From Hippopus hippopus (taxonomy: Eukaryota; Mollusca; Bivalvia; Cardiida; Cardiidae): a stretch of 64,000 nucleotides of DNA. Location: the NCBI GenBank assembly GCA_946811185.2, contig OX328113.1, positions 24,465,521 to 24,529,520 of the forward strand. The letters are read 5' to 3'. Below the pieces are notes generated by a model. It was not told where the DNA came from, did not search any database, and saw only the letters and a list, made by a program, of their open reading frames with translations. The translations under genes were made by a program, and so were the position numbers. This document shows, piece after piece, positions 1-10,174 of this stretch. Numbering within the stretch: the first letter of the stretch is position 1; each line of letters starts with the position of its first letter.

Positions 1-106
1 GGAGAAAATACTGGCTGACAACATGTTGTCCTTTTCCCACAATGTTTTCAAAAGCTTTCTCTTAATAAAGGTCATTAACACTTCGATTTGTGTGGTAAAG
101 GGTTAA
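1..106. repeat. MITE-A fragment cut by the window edge
   Basis: Right half of the commonest fold-back repeat in the window. It shows the hairpin arm 'ccttttcccacaatgttttc' and the terminal GGTAAAGGG followed by TTAA (103-106). The left half lies outside the window. Confidence 0.8.
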
Positions 107-108
107 AA

Positions 109-149
109 AGCCAGTGGAGGGATACAGGGCCATCATGGCCCTCTTGTTG
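109..149 (+). repeat. isolated end signature of an F/G-type long repeat
   Basis: Carries 'gccagtggagggatacagg' followed by 'gccatcatggccctcttgt', the same 3' end seen at 3945-3988 and 10905-10946. No tandem array is attached, so this is a fragment or a minimal element. The next ~260 bases (150-408) hold nothing I recognise. Confidence 0.6.
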
Positions 150-408
150 GTAAAGTACAGGTTTCTGTTTATAATCACCTGAAATAATTATTGATTGGAT
201 TTTTTACAAACTGGTATGGTTAAATTAATGTAAGACCAGATTTGATGTAGGGTGGGGGTTTTGAAATGGAGGGTCCTTGAGCAAGACACAAGACACTACA
301 GTCCCCTAACTTAGTGCTATTGAAACCCAGGACATACTTGAATGAGCAGTTGCTGTGATATGCTTGAAATAATCAGTAAAACTCAATTGCACCATAGTCT
401 TTTATTAG

Positions 409-1130
409 TAACCTACCGGCGAAGCCAAAGGGGACTTTAGGTTTGCACTTCGTCCGTCCCCGTCTGTCCCTCTGTAAGTCAGCACGCAAATCAGTTTTCC
501 GGACTTTTTTTCTAAATGCTGGCAGATATTTAGCTAATTTTTGGTGTGCAAGTCAACCACCACGAGTTACAGATCAAATTTGAGTTTCGTTCCGGTCCAC
601 TGATTTTTGTCGAAATTACGGGCCTTGGGGCTAGAAATTTTCACCAAAAAAAAACCCCAATTTTCCGGACTTTTTTCTAAACGCTGGCAGCTCTTGAGCT
701 GATTTTTGGTGTGTAAGTCAACCACCATGAGTTACAGGTCAAGTTCCAGTTTCGTTCCGGTCCACTGATTTTTGACGAAATTACGGGCCTTGGACTTAGA
801 AAATTTCACTGAAAAAACAGTTTTTTTACTTACAATGCTCATGTTTGGTATGTAGGTACCTGTCATTGATACCGATCTTCTGTGGGTTATATGTCCAAGG
901 TCAAGGTAAAAAATTTAACCCATATCATGAAAACTTATCCTCAAAACTTTTCATTGTCATTTCTCTGTATATTCAAAGTACTTAAGTTACAATACTTATA
1001 CTTGGTTAGTTGATACCTCTCATTGGTACACACCTGCTGATGATAAGGTCAAGGTCATCTCACAAGGTAAAGGTCATATTTCCGAAAATTTGGTTTTACT
1101 GGGGGCATTTCCGTTTCACAAACACATCTG
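409..1130 (+). repeat. dispersed repeat with two ~166-bp internal direct repeats
   Basis: Starts with 'accggcgaagccaaagggg' and a run of cgtccgtccccgtctgtccc. Two direct copies follow, anchored at 'ttttccggactttttt' (ggac at 501 and at 667, period 166). Both contain 'tttttggtgtg' and 'gttccggtccactgattttt'. No coding potential is visible. The organisation (short head, then tandem units) resembles the other long repeats here, but the units are not obviously homologous. 1131-1520 shows nothing recognisable. Confidence 0.55.
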
Positions 1131-1524
1131 GTCTTAGTAAAACTTCTTCAATGAACTTACATTAACAAGGAAAAAATGTTTTTATATTTGGCTTTCATTA
1201 AAGCATTGCATATAAAGACAGACACGATGCTTATAATTCTGAAATGGGGGTCAAATACGTTCTTTCTCCTCCTCAGAGTTTCACAAACTATACATGCCAG
1301 CGATATATACGGCCAGTTGGGGGACTCGGTATTGCTATGAAATACTATCAGAATGCTTGTTTCTCAACTGATTTTTGTGTGCTTACAGGTATGTTTACAT
1401 TGTAAATACTGGTAAAGCATTTACCCTGCAAGTGCGAAGTAAACAAATTGAGATTTTCAGTTTGGAAAATAAGCCAACAAATTGCCATTTTAAAAATACC
1501 ATCGGAGAGAACGTCTCTGCATAG

Positions 1525-1736
1525 TGGTCAGCTTAGATCCCAGATCAGTCTGTAGTAAACATGTAGTCTGATCTTGGATCGTCACTGTCTGGAAAGGTAA
1601 CTGTAGTTGTGAAACTGCCTATCATTCTGTAACTATAGTTGTGAAACTACTTATGGAATGAACATGATGTTTGTTGTAGATCCCAGGTCAGTCTGCAGTA
1701 AACATGCAGTGTGATCTTGGATCTTCACTGACTGCA
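1525..1736. repeat. two diverged MITE-C palindromes
   Basis: 1525-1590 and 1673-1736 are each imperfect inverted repeats built on 'gatcccagatcagtctg' paired with 'tctgatcttggatc'. The canonical family is at 62179-62386. The spacer repeats 'taactgtagttgtgaaact' motifs in direct orientation, so this may be an old tandem duplication. Confidence 0.6.
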
Positions 1737-1966
1737 AATGGCAACTATTGTTTGAAAGGCACTTGAAGGGTTTTAAAGAAGAGTTGAAACCAATAAATTT
1801 TGCTTTTTATTTTCAGGAAGACAATGTGATGTAGAGATGGGTATCAGACTGAATCCTTTCAGCAAGGAGTATTGGACCTTGGAGTGAAGAGTTAACCTGT
1901 TACTGCCAGAAAAAAAGGACTTGTAATTTGAAATTTAGCAGATCTTTAAGAATTGTCTTTTCTTAA

Positions 1967-2169
1967 CCCTTTACCAAACATTCCTGACTTTTAACAACCC
2001 TGAAGAAGAGAGCTTTTGAAAACATTGTGGGAAAAGGAGAAAAAGCTGGTTTTCCAGCTTTTTTTTTTTCCTTTCAAAGACAAATTTCATCATTTTAGCC
2101 ATATTTGAGTTGTTGTCTGCAAATGCTTTGAATTTGAGCAAGTCTAAAATTTGCTTGTCTGGTAAAGAG
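1967..2169. mobile_element. MITE-A copy
   Basis: Begins CCCTTTACC directly after TTAA (1963-1966) and ends GGTAAAGAG followed by TTGA. The central hairpin is shortened to 'aaagctggttttccagcttt'. The 68-residue ORF on the minus strand is a by-product of the repeat. Confidence 0.8.
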
Positions 2170-2215
2170 TTGAACAACAGGGCTTAGGCCTACAAAATTT
2201 TGGTATCCATAAATG

Positions 2216-2400
2216 ATGGTTTTTTTTATTGGTGAAAGATCAAAATTTATTTTATCAAGTAAACATCATCAGTAATATTTTCAGGAGTGGTGGTGTCACT
2301 CGTGAAAATATTAGCAATGATGTATCACTCGATGAAATGAATTTCAGTCATTCAAAAAAAACCCCCATATATTCTATTTATTTCATGCCTCTAACCCCCT
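2216..2400 (+). repeat. short dispersed repeat M, copy 1
   Basis: 'gtgaaagatcaaaatttatt', 'tcaagtaaacatcatcagta' and 'cactcgtgaaaatatta' recur in the same order at about 4022-4165. The two copies sit on either side of the F element at 2441-3988. Confidence 0.55.
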
Positions 2401-2440
2401 TTTTCTTAAGACTTTCATCAAGATCCAATACAGTTGTTTT

Positions 2441-3988
2441 CAGCTCCACTGGCCACAAGCCAGTGGGCTTATTTCATGGCCAGGTGTCTGTCGTGAACTT
2501 TTATTTCAAACATCTTCTTCTCTGAAACTACCCATCCAGTGTTAATGAAACTTCACAGAAATGATCCTGTCATGGTCCTCTTTAGAATTTCTTGAAAGAA
2601 TTTGATTCCTTCAAAAACTCTGGTTGCCATGGCAACAAAACTGAAAAATATTGAAAATCTTTGAAAATCTTCTTGTCTGAAACTACAGTATAAGGCCTAG
2701 GGCTACCAAATTTGGCATGTAGCTTTATCTAGTGGACCTCTACCAAGTTTCTTCAATTTATAGCCCTGGGTTCAAATTTGGTCACAAATTTTATATGGGC
2801 TTATATAGGGAGAACTTAAAAATTCTTCTACTACCTAGCAATAGGGCCTAGGGCTACCAAATTTGGCATGTAGCTTTATCTAGTGGACCTCTACCTAGGG
2901 TGCCCAAATTATAGCCCTGAGGTCAAATTTGGCCCCGCCCCGGGGGTCACAAATTTTACATGGGCTTATAAAGGGAAGACTTAAAAAATCTTCTCGTACC
3001 TAGCCATAAGGCCTAGGGCTACCAAATTTTGCATGTAGCTAGTGGGTCTCTACCAAGGGTGCCCACATTATAGCCCTGGGGTCAAATTTGGCCCCGCCCC
3101 GGGGGGGGTCACAAGTTTTACATGGGCTTATATAGGGAAAACTTTAAAAATCTACTCATACCTAGCCATAAGGCCTAGGGCTACCAAATTTTGCATGTAG
3201 CTTTATCTAGTGGGCCTGAATTATAGCCTCGGGGTCAAATTTGGCCCAGCCCCTGGGGTCACAAGTTTTTCATGGGCTTTTATAGTGAAAACTTTATAAA
3301 TCTTCTTGTGACTAACCATAAGACCTAGGGCTAATAAATTTAGCCCTGTCTCATGGGTCTCATATTTTACAGGGCCGAGCCCCAGTAGCTCAGTCAGTAG
3401 CGTGCAGGACTTGAGAACAAGGGGTCCAGGGTTCGATCCCTGGCTATGACCCCTGGCTCTGCCAATTTCTTTCTGAGGATTGATGATAGTCACTGCGACA
3501 GGATTCATTCCTCTCCCACCACTGACCATTGTTTCGACGATGATTATGTGGGAAAGCAGCCAGTGGCTTGGAAAGAAAATTATGCGGAGTACTGGTAAAA
3601 GAGACTCCAGGAAAGCATGGATAGGTGCACTGGCCACCACGATATAACTGAAATAATGTTGAAAACGGCGTTAAACACCATACAATGTTTTACAGGGCCT
3701 TTTATTGAGCAAACTTTGAAAAGCTGCTTGTTTATAACCACACATTGTAGACCTGTTTTATTTGGTATGGGGCTTTTTGTGGACCTCCAGCAGGATTCAA
3801 GTAATTATAGTTTTGTGGCCAAAAATGGCTTTGCCCTGGGGTCATAACTTTCTCGTAGGATTTTATAGAAGAAAATTTTGTATGTCTTCTAGTTTAAAAC
3901 CAATTTGCCAAGTATTGTAAAGTTTGACTTGTAGTGTTTTGACTTATTAGCCAGTGGAGTGATACAGGGCCATCATGGCCCTCTTGTT
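2441..3988 (+). mobile_element. long tandem-array repeat, family F, full-length copy with SINE insertion
   Basis: The 5' head opens with a hairpin (CCACTGG..CCAGTGG, 2445-2465), then a unique ~240-bp head. About five units of ~150-165 bp follow, each starting at 'gcctagggctaccaaattt' (near 2695, 2847, 3011, 3172, 3322) and including 'tagccctggggtcaaatttg'. The 3' end is 'gatacagggccatcatggc' and ctcttgt. There is no ORF. The design (head, satellite-like core, palindromic tail) matches what is known of bivalve pearl-type/Helitron-like non-autonomous elements; that assignment is inference. A SINE interrupts it at 3377-3687. Confidence 0.65.
3377..3687 (+). mobile_element. tRNA-derived SINE1 with 12-bp target duplication
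   Basis: The tRNA-like head has an A box (tagctcagtcagtagcg) and a B box (GGGTTCGATCCCTGG), expected to act as an internal RNA polymerase III promoter. The body contains 'cactgaccattgtttcgac' and 'gaaagcatggataggtgcac', and the 3' end is 'gcgttaaacaccatacaat'. It is flanked by TTTTACAGGGCC on both sides (3365-3376, 3688-3699). The target is family F, whose uninterrupted version exists twice on the reverse strand. The 139- and 76-residue ORFs crossing it are artefacts. Confidence 0.85.
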
Positions 3989-4021
3989 TGGTAATTTCCC
4001 ATGGCGTAAATAGAATATTTG

Positions 4022-4165
4022 TGGGGGTTTTGTTTTTTTCAGTGAAAGATAGAAATTTATTTCATCAAGTGAACATCATTGCCACTCATGAAAATATTAC
4101 ACAGAATGTTCACTCCGTGAAGTAAATTTTGACCTTTCATGGAAAAAAAAAACATATATATTTTA
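4022..4165 (+). repeat. short dispersed repeat M, copy 2
   Basis: Second copy of the sequence at 2216-2400 ('tttatttcatcaagtgaaca', 'cactcatgaaaatatta'). The remaining 4166-4497 contains no recognised feature. Confidence 0.5.
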
Positions 4166-4703
4166 TGTATGCACAAGATTGCCCAAAAGAGAGATAAATC
4201 TATTGGAATGGTGATAATAGGTATTGCAGGTGACGTATCAAATAACAAATGCGTAACCAGGGGTTCACAATCATTACACACTCGGAATCAAGAGTGCTAT
4301 TTCACCCTTTGACTGACAAGTGTCACACACTTTTGCGGCAGTGTAAATCACAGACCAGACTGCTTAGGACGGGCAGTCTAATATTGATCAACCTGTACAG
4401 TGGGATATTCTATCGAAAAGGAAAAGGATGAAATATCTGGCTTTAAACTATTACACATAGTTTCCTTACAAAATTTATCCTTTTTGCCACTTGTTAGCTC
4501 ACCTGAGCACAACGTGCTCAAGGTAAGCTATTGTGATCGCCCTATGTCGTCGTCCATTGTCCGTCAACAATTTCTTTAAACATCTTCTTCTCCTAAACCA
4601 CTGGGCCAATCTTGATGAAACTTGGCAGGGATGTTCCTTGGGTGAAGCTCTACCAAAGTTGTGCAAAGAATTGAATTTCACCCTTAACTCTGGTTGTAAT
4701 GGC

Positions 4704-5617
4704 CATAGGGGTCCGTAGTTTGACTCCTGTCACCCATAGACTAAAACAAGGGATTTAACTGTATGCAGCCCGTTACTCGCCTCCGGTTACAAAAAAACAA
4801 CGTATCTTTACTACCCCATCAGTTATTCTCCTAATTTTTTCTACAGCTGAGAGCTAAAACATTTTTCTACCAGAAAAACACAACTGTTTGTCAGTGGCTA
4901 ATGCAGTCTGGTTGATACATTTGCTCGAACTTGTAAACTCGCTCAAAAATCTTTGCCATTGACACGGGTTCGTACATTCGATACTGACGTTCGCGCATAT
5001 AAACCAATGAAATTTCTCGTTCCAAACAGTGTCACCATACTGTCATGTGACAAAAAGGTGTGAGCAGCTGTACGAAATTTCATTGGTTGAATTCACGACT
5101 GTTAGTACATATCAACCGATGAAATTTCTCGTTCCAAACAATGTCACATGACAGAAGATGGCTGCAGCTGTTCGAAATAAGAACGTGGATCACAAATTCA
5201 ACGAATTCTGAGGTGTTTCGTCGTTATTGAAGATAAAGACTATAGGTCAGTAGTATTTTTAAACATGTTTAAAGGGTGGGTGCCGCTAATGCTGCGTTTC
5301 ATTGGATCTAAAGTGCATTTTATATCTTGAAAACGGATGTACGAACCCGTGTCAATGGCGCAGATTTTTGAGCGAGTTTACAATTTCGAGCGAATGTATC
5401 AGCCAGACTGCATTAGCCACTGACAAACAGTTGTGTTTTTCTGGTAGAAAAATGTTTTAGCTCTCAGCTGTAGAAAAAAATAGGAGAATAACTGATGGGG
5501 TAGAAAAGATACGTTGTTTTTTGTAACCGGGGGCGAGTAACGGACTGCAATACAGTTAAATCCTTGTTTACAATATATAGTCTACGGGTGACAGGAGTCA
5601 AACTACAGACCCCTAAG
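4704..5617. mobile_element. hAT-like non-autonomous fold-back element with 8-bp target duplication
   Basis: The target duplication GTAATGGC occurs at 4696-4703 and 5618-5625. The termini are CATAGGGGTC and the complement of GACCCCTAAG. The inverted arms, 4704-4977 and 5337-5617, are long and highly similar. The ~359-bp spacer holds two direct copies of 'gaaatttctcgttccaaaca' (near 5008 and 5121). There is no transposase. An 8-bp duplication with (C)A/TAGGGG-type ends fits the hAT superfamily; this is inference from structure. Loosely similar non-interrupted heads (e.g. 'aactctggttgccatggcaa' at 2618) support the insertion. Confidence 0.8.
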
Positions 5618-5671
5618 GTAATGGCAACAAAAAGGAAAAAAAATGCAAAATCTTTGAAAATCTTCTCTAAA

Positions 5672-7045
5672 ACTAGAAGGCGTAGAGCTTTGATATTTGG
5701 TATGAAGCATCTCCTAGTGGACCTCTATCAAGTTTGTTCATATGATGCCCCTGGGGTCAAAACTGGCCCTGCCCCAGGGGTCACAAGTTTGAACATAGGA
5801 ACAAAGAAGGAAAACTTTAAAATTCTTTTTCTCTGAAACTGGAAGGCATAGAACTTTGATATTTGGTATGTAGCATCTCCTAGTGGACCTCTACCAAGTT
5901 TGTTCAAATAAACCCGCTGGTGTGAAAACTGGCCCCGCCCTGGGGGTCACAAGTTCGAACATAGGAGCAAAGAAGGAAACTTTAAAATTCTTCTTCTGTG
6001 AAACTGGAAGGCTAGAGCTTTGATATTTGGTATGTAGTATCTTCTCATGGACCTCTACCAAGCTTGTTCATATGATGCTCCTGGGGTCAAAACTAGCCCC
6101 ACCCTGGGGTCACAAGTTTGAACATAGGAGCAAAGAAGGAAACTTTAAAATTCTTTATCTCTGAAACTGGAAGGCGTAGAGCTCTGATATTTGGTATGTA
6201 GTATCTCCTCATAGACCTTTACCAAGTTTTTTCATATGATGCCCCTGGGGTCAAAACTAGCCCCGCCCTGGGGGTCACAAGTTCAAACATAGGAACAAAG
6301 AAGGAAAACTTTAAAATTCCTCTCTGAAACTGGAAGGCGTAGAGCTTTGATATTTGGTATGTAGCATCTCCTAGTGGACCTCTACCAAGTTTGTTCAAAT
6401 AAACCCGCTGGGGTCAAAACTGGCCCCGCCTGGGGGTCACAAGTTCGAACATAGGAGCAAAGAAGGGAACTTTAAAATTCTTCTTGTTTGAAACTGGAAG
6501 GCGTAGAGCTTTGATATTTGGTATGTAGCATCTCCTAGTGGACCTCTACCAAGTTTGTTCAAATAAACCCGCTGGGGTCAAAACTGGCCCCGCCTGGGGG
6601 TCACAAGTTCGAACATAGGAGCAAAGAAGGGAACTTTAAAATTTGTTTTCTCTGAAACTGGAAGGCGTAGAGCTTTGATATTTGGTATGTAGTATCTCCT
6701 AATGGACCTCTACCAAGTTTGTTCATATGATGCCCCTGGAAACAAAACTGGCCCCGCCTCGGGGGTCACAAGTTCGGACACAGGAACAAAGAAAGAAAAC
6801 TTTGAAATTCTTCTCTGAAACTGGAAGGTGTAGAGCTTTGATATTTGGCATGTAGTATTTCCTAGTAGACCTCTACCAAGTCTGTTCAAATAAACTGCTG
6901 GGGTTAAAACTGGCCCTGCCCTGGGGGTCACAAGTTCGAACATAGGAACAAAGAAGGAAAACTTTAAAATTGTTCTTCTTTAAAACTGGAAGGTGTAGAG
7001 CTTTGATATTTGGTATGTATTATCTCCTAGTGGACCTGTACTAAG
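5672..7045 (+). repeat. ~163-bp tandem array, about nine units
   Basis: Units begin at 'ctgaaactggaaggcgtag', near 5672, 5832, 5998, 6161, 6325, 6487, 6653, 6816 and 6980. Each includes 'agctttgatatttggtatgt' and 'ggtcacaagttcgaacatag'. Short ORFs (90 aa, 77 aa) reflect the repeat and share no known protein motif. Confidence 0.85.
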
Positions 7046-7050
7046 TTTGT

Positions 7051-8705
7051 TAGCCCACCAGAGCACAACATGTTCAATGAGTTTCGAAAATGGGTCACCT
7101 GTGGTCATAAACTAGGTCACAAGATCAAATTAAAGAAATACCTTGTGGGCACTCTAGAGGCCACATTTCTTGCTCATTTGACCTGAAATGTGGTCAGAAT
7201 GTTTTTCTTGATGAAATCTGTGATGACTTTGAATTTGGGTCACTTGGGTCTTAATCAAGGTCACTAGGTCAAATTAAAGAAATACCTTGTGGGCACTCTA
7301 GAGGCCATATTTTTCATCTCAATTGACTTGAAAATTGGTCACAATGTTTGTCTCGATGAAATCTTGGATGTGTTTGAATTTGGGTCTCCTGGGGTCATAA
7401 ACTAGGTCACTAGGTCATGTTAATGAAATATATTGTTGGCACTCTAGAGGCCACATTCGTTGCTCAATTGACTTTAAAGTCATTCAGAATGTTTGTCCTG
7501 ATAAAATTTCACATGAGTCTGAACTTGGGTCACCTTGGGTCATAAACTAGGTCACAAGGTCAAATTAAAGAAATACTGTGTGGGCACTCTAGAGGCCACA
7601 TTTATTGCTCAATTGGTTTGAACATTGGTTGAAATGTTTGTTGTGATGAAATCTAGGATGACTGTAGAATTGGGTCACCTGGAGTCATAATATAGGTCAC
7701 AAGGTCAAATTAAAGAAATACCTTGCGTGCACTCTGGAGGCCACATTTCATGCTCAATTGACATGAAAATTGGTCAGAATGTTTGTCTTGATGAAATATT
7801 GAATGAGGTTGAAATTGAGTTATAAACTAGGTCAGTAGGTCAAATTAAAGAATTGACCAGCCTGCATAGCTCAGTTGGTAGAGCGTAAGACTTGTGAATA
7901 TGAGAGTGTGGGTTCGATTCCCACGGCTGGCCATCTAAAATTACTATTAGTCTTTCGGATGAGACGTTAAACCGAGGTCCCGTGTGAAGGTGCTATACAC
8001 CAAGCACGTTAAAGAACCAGGCGAAACTTGGGATGGGTTTTGTTCTGTATCTGCACTATCCCCCGTAACAATACTAACAGCCTTCAGGGGGCATCGCCCA
8101 TATGAGCAACCGGTGGCAACGATAAATAAACGCAAATTCAATCAATCAAATTAAAGAAATTTATTTGGGCACTCTAGAGGCCACATCTATTGCTCAATTG
8201 TTCAGAATGTTTGTCTTGATAGACTTTATGATGAGTTCTAAATTGGGTCATGTGGGTTCATAAACTAGGTCACTTGGTCAAATTAAAGTAAAATCCTGTG
8301 AGCACTCTGGAAGCCACATTTTTTGCTCAATTGACTTGAAAATTGCTGAGAATGTTTGTCTTGATAAACCTAGGATGAGTTCAAAATTAGGTTACCTAGA
8401 GTCATAAACTAGGTCACTAGGTCAACTTACAGAAATTCTGTATGGGCTCTAGAGGCAAAAAATCATGCTCAATTGACCTGAAAATTGGTCAACATGTTTG
8501 TCTTGATAAAATCTTGGATGAGATCAAAATTGGGTCACATGGGGTCATAAACTAGGTCAACTTATGGAAATTCCTTGAGGGCGCTTTAGAGGCCACATTT
8601 TAAGCTCAACTGACCTGACAATTGGTCAGAGTTTCAATCATGACCCTGGAGTGAAATTTGCCTATTGACTCAGGTGAGCGATCCAGGGCCATCAGGCCCT
8701 CTTGT
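7051..8705 (+). mobile_element. long tandem-array repeat, family G2, with SINE insertion
   Basis: The head 'gcccaccagagcacaacatg' resembles the G1 head. The core is roughly ten ~147-bp units with 'ggtcataaactaggtcac', 'ggcactctagaggccacat' and 'ggtcagaatgtttgtcttga'. The tail is 'ctcaggtgagcgatccaggg' plus ccatcaggccctcttgt. It is not coding. Reverse-strand relatives occur at 21779-23101 and 23340-23705. Confidence 0.65.
7855..8146 (+). mobile_element. tRNA-derived SINE of a second type, with target duplication
   Basis: The head is tRNA-like: A box 'tagctcagttggtagagcg', B box GGGTTCGATTCCC, and a cloverleaf-like pairing of ccagcc with ggctgg. The middle carries 'tctttcggatgagacgttaa' and accgaggtcccgtgtg, a motif I recall from the conserved central domain of several animal SINEs (name uncertain). 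The tail is 'caaattcaatcaat'. It is flanked by caaattaaagaatt (7841-7854) and caaattaaagaaat (8147-8160). It sits inside the G2 array; an isolated tRNA gene is less likely because of the body, tail and duplication. Confidence 0.85.
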
Positions 8706-8724
8706 ACATGTTGTTGCTATATGA

Positions 8725-8885
8725 CTTAAGACTCAACTCTGTGTACTTTGAGGAAGAAGACTCTTGAAAACAAAGTGGGAAAAGGAGAAAATAACAATGT
8801 TCAGCATTTTTCTTTTCTTTCCACTATGTATTCTAGACTTAAGTCAAATCCGAACATTTGAGCCACATTTATTTGTGGGTAAAAG
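8725..8885. repeat. decayed MITE-A
   Basis: Recognisable by 'gaagaagactcttgaaaac', 'gtgggaaaaggagaaaat' and gagccacat. The hairpin is largely lost and the termini are not preserved. Confidence 0.55.
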
Positions 8886-9023
8886 GAGAATATGGTAGTT
8901 ACTAGTAACCAGCATTTTCTGTTAGTCTGACAATACTTTTTTATTGTGCCAAAGATCAATCCCTTTGTTTAAGCTGTCATTTTTTTAAGCCACAGCTAAA
9001 CTGTCATGTGCAAAAGGTTTAAA

Positions 9024-9500
9024 GGAGGGGTGTCCATAAGGCTGTTTTCATGGCCACTACCGATTTTCTTTGAACCTTGTACACTGAAACCTATACATGT
9101 TGGCTGTAATATTATGCAATACACGTATTGAATCAATTGGTAAAGGTTTGTAGGGTGTGTGCTGGTTCAAAGTGGGTGGGGTAATTCTGACCCAAAGAGG
9201 GGTCTGTAAGGAAATTGATGATATTTTTATTGTTAGTCAGAGCTGAAAGTTAGTAATTTCATGCTTTCTTAAGCAATACAAGATATAACAGCCTATGCTA
9301 AAACTTATGTAAAATTCTTATAGGGAATGTGTTTTTACACAATTGTATGACATGCCTAAAATTTTGCTTTTTTTCTTTTAATTCTCAAACTTTCCGAAAA
9401 ACCACAACATCGTTTTATATATTGAGGGATTCCAATGATATTTTGCAATTGTACAGTATATTAAATGGTTATTGTAAAATTATGACAAAAATTTCTTACC
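9024..9500 (+). repeat. left arm of a large inverted repeat
   Basis: Begins GGAGGGGTGTCCATAAGG and runs ~475 bp. The reverse complement of 12872-13338 matches it almost throughout (about 90% by eye). Family F sequence starts at about 9501, so the arm may be cut there. No protein is recognised in the 101-residue ORF that overlaps its end. Confidence 0.85.
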
Positions 9501-9680
9501 AAATTATAGCCCTGGGGTCAAATTTGGCCCTGCTCCTGGGGGTCACGATTTTTATATGGGCTTATATAGGGAAAACTTTCAAAATCTTCTCGCACCTTGC
9601 CATAAGGCTTAGGGCTACCAAATTGTTCATGTAGCCATATAGCCATGACAAAAACCTCCTGGCCTTCGGCCAGTGGAGCT
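9501..9680 (+). repeat. family F fragment
   Basis: One F unit ('aaattatagccctggggtca' to 'taaggcttagggctaccaaa') and then 'ggccttcggccagtggagct', a hairpin resembling the F head. Confidence 0.6.
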
Positions 9681-9775
9681 TAAAATCGTATAAACTAGAG
9701 ATATGACACTATCCAGAGGCTCATGTATAACAAAAGTACTTCCTAACAGAGACATAGATTGATATTTAGATTATG

Positions 9776-9962
9776 CCTAGCCTGATAGCTCAATCGATAC
9801 TAGTAGATTGCTGGTTTGAATCCCCAGATTGGCCATTTTTTCAGAGGATTGGTGATAGGAGAGAAGAAAAAATCTAGGAAAGCATTGATAGATACACTGG
9901 TTGCCGTGACATAACTGAAATATAGTTGAAAACCTTATTAAACACCATATAAACAAACAATC
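9776..9962 (+). mobile_element. degenerate, internally shortened SINE1
   Basis: tRNA-like head 'tagcctgatagctcaatcg' and box B remnant 'ggtttgaatccccag'. The middle is largely deleted. The 3' part is 'gaaagcattgatagatacac' and ttaaacaccatataaacaaacaatc. Confidence 0.65.
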
Positions 9963-10174
9963 ATTCAAGATCTGTGCTTAGAAAGAAAGGTTCCTGTTAT
10001 CAAAACGTGGTTGAATTAGTTAAAGAGCAGTGTAAGGAATAAGTTCGAACTGAATAGTTGAAATCACCCAAAAAGTCACTGAAGCACAGAACCTGTATCT
10101 GTAATCAAACATCTAGCTAATAGAGTACGTTTCTCTGCATAAAACAGCTTTATGGTAGTCAACTGAGAAATGAG

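Larger units (their letters stand above)
4498..7050 (+). mobile_element. long tandem-array repeat, family G1
   Basis: The 5' end is an inverted repeat, 'gctcacctgagcacaacgtg' then ctcaaggtaagct. A short head follows, interrupted by the fold-back at 4704-5617, and then about nine ~163-bp units (next entry). Units contain 'agtggacctctaccaagttt' and 'ggggtcaaaactggcccc', so they are diverged relatives of F units. No own 3' end is seen before the next element's head at 7051. Confidence 0.6.

Noticed and set aside
3221..3640. 139-codon minus-strand ORF
   Set aside because: It spans the boundary between a tandem array and a SINE, so it cannot be an old gene.
2216..4165. LTR retrotransposon with M repeats as LTRs
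   Set aside because: No TG..CA ends, primer-binding site, polypurine tract or gag/pol sequence; the interior is a tandem-array element.
7858..7932. Free-standing tRNA gene
   Set aside because: A and B boxes are good, but a conserved SINE body, a tail and a 12-14 bp target duplication follow, and D-arm spacing after the acceptor-like stem is off. It is a SINE head.
2441..8705. CRISPR array suggested by regular ~150-165 bp repeats
   Set aside because: The units are contiguous and diverged with no unique spacers, and the context is eukaryotic.
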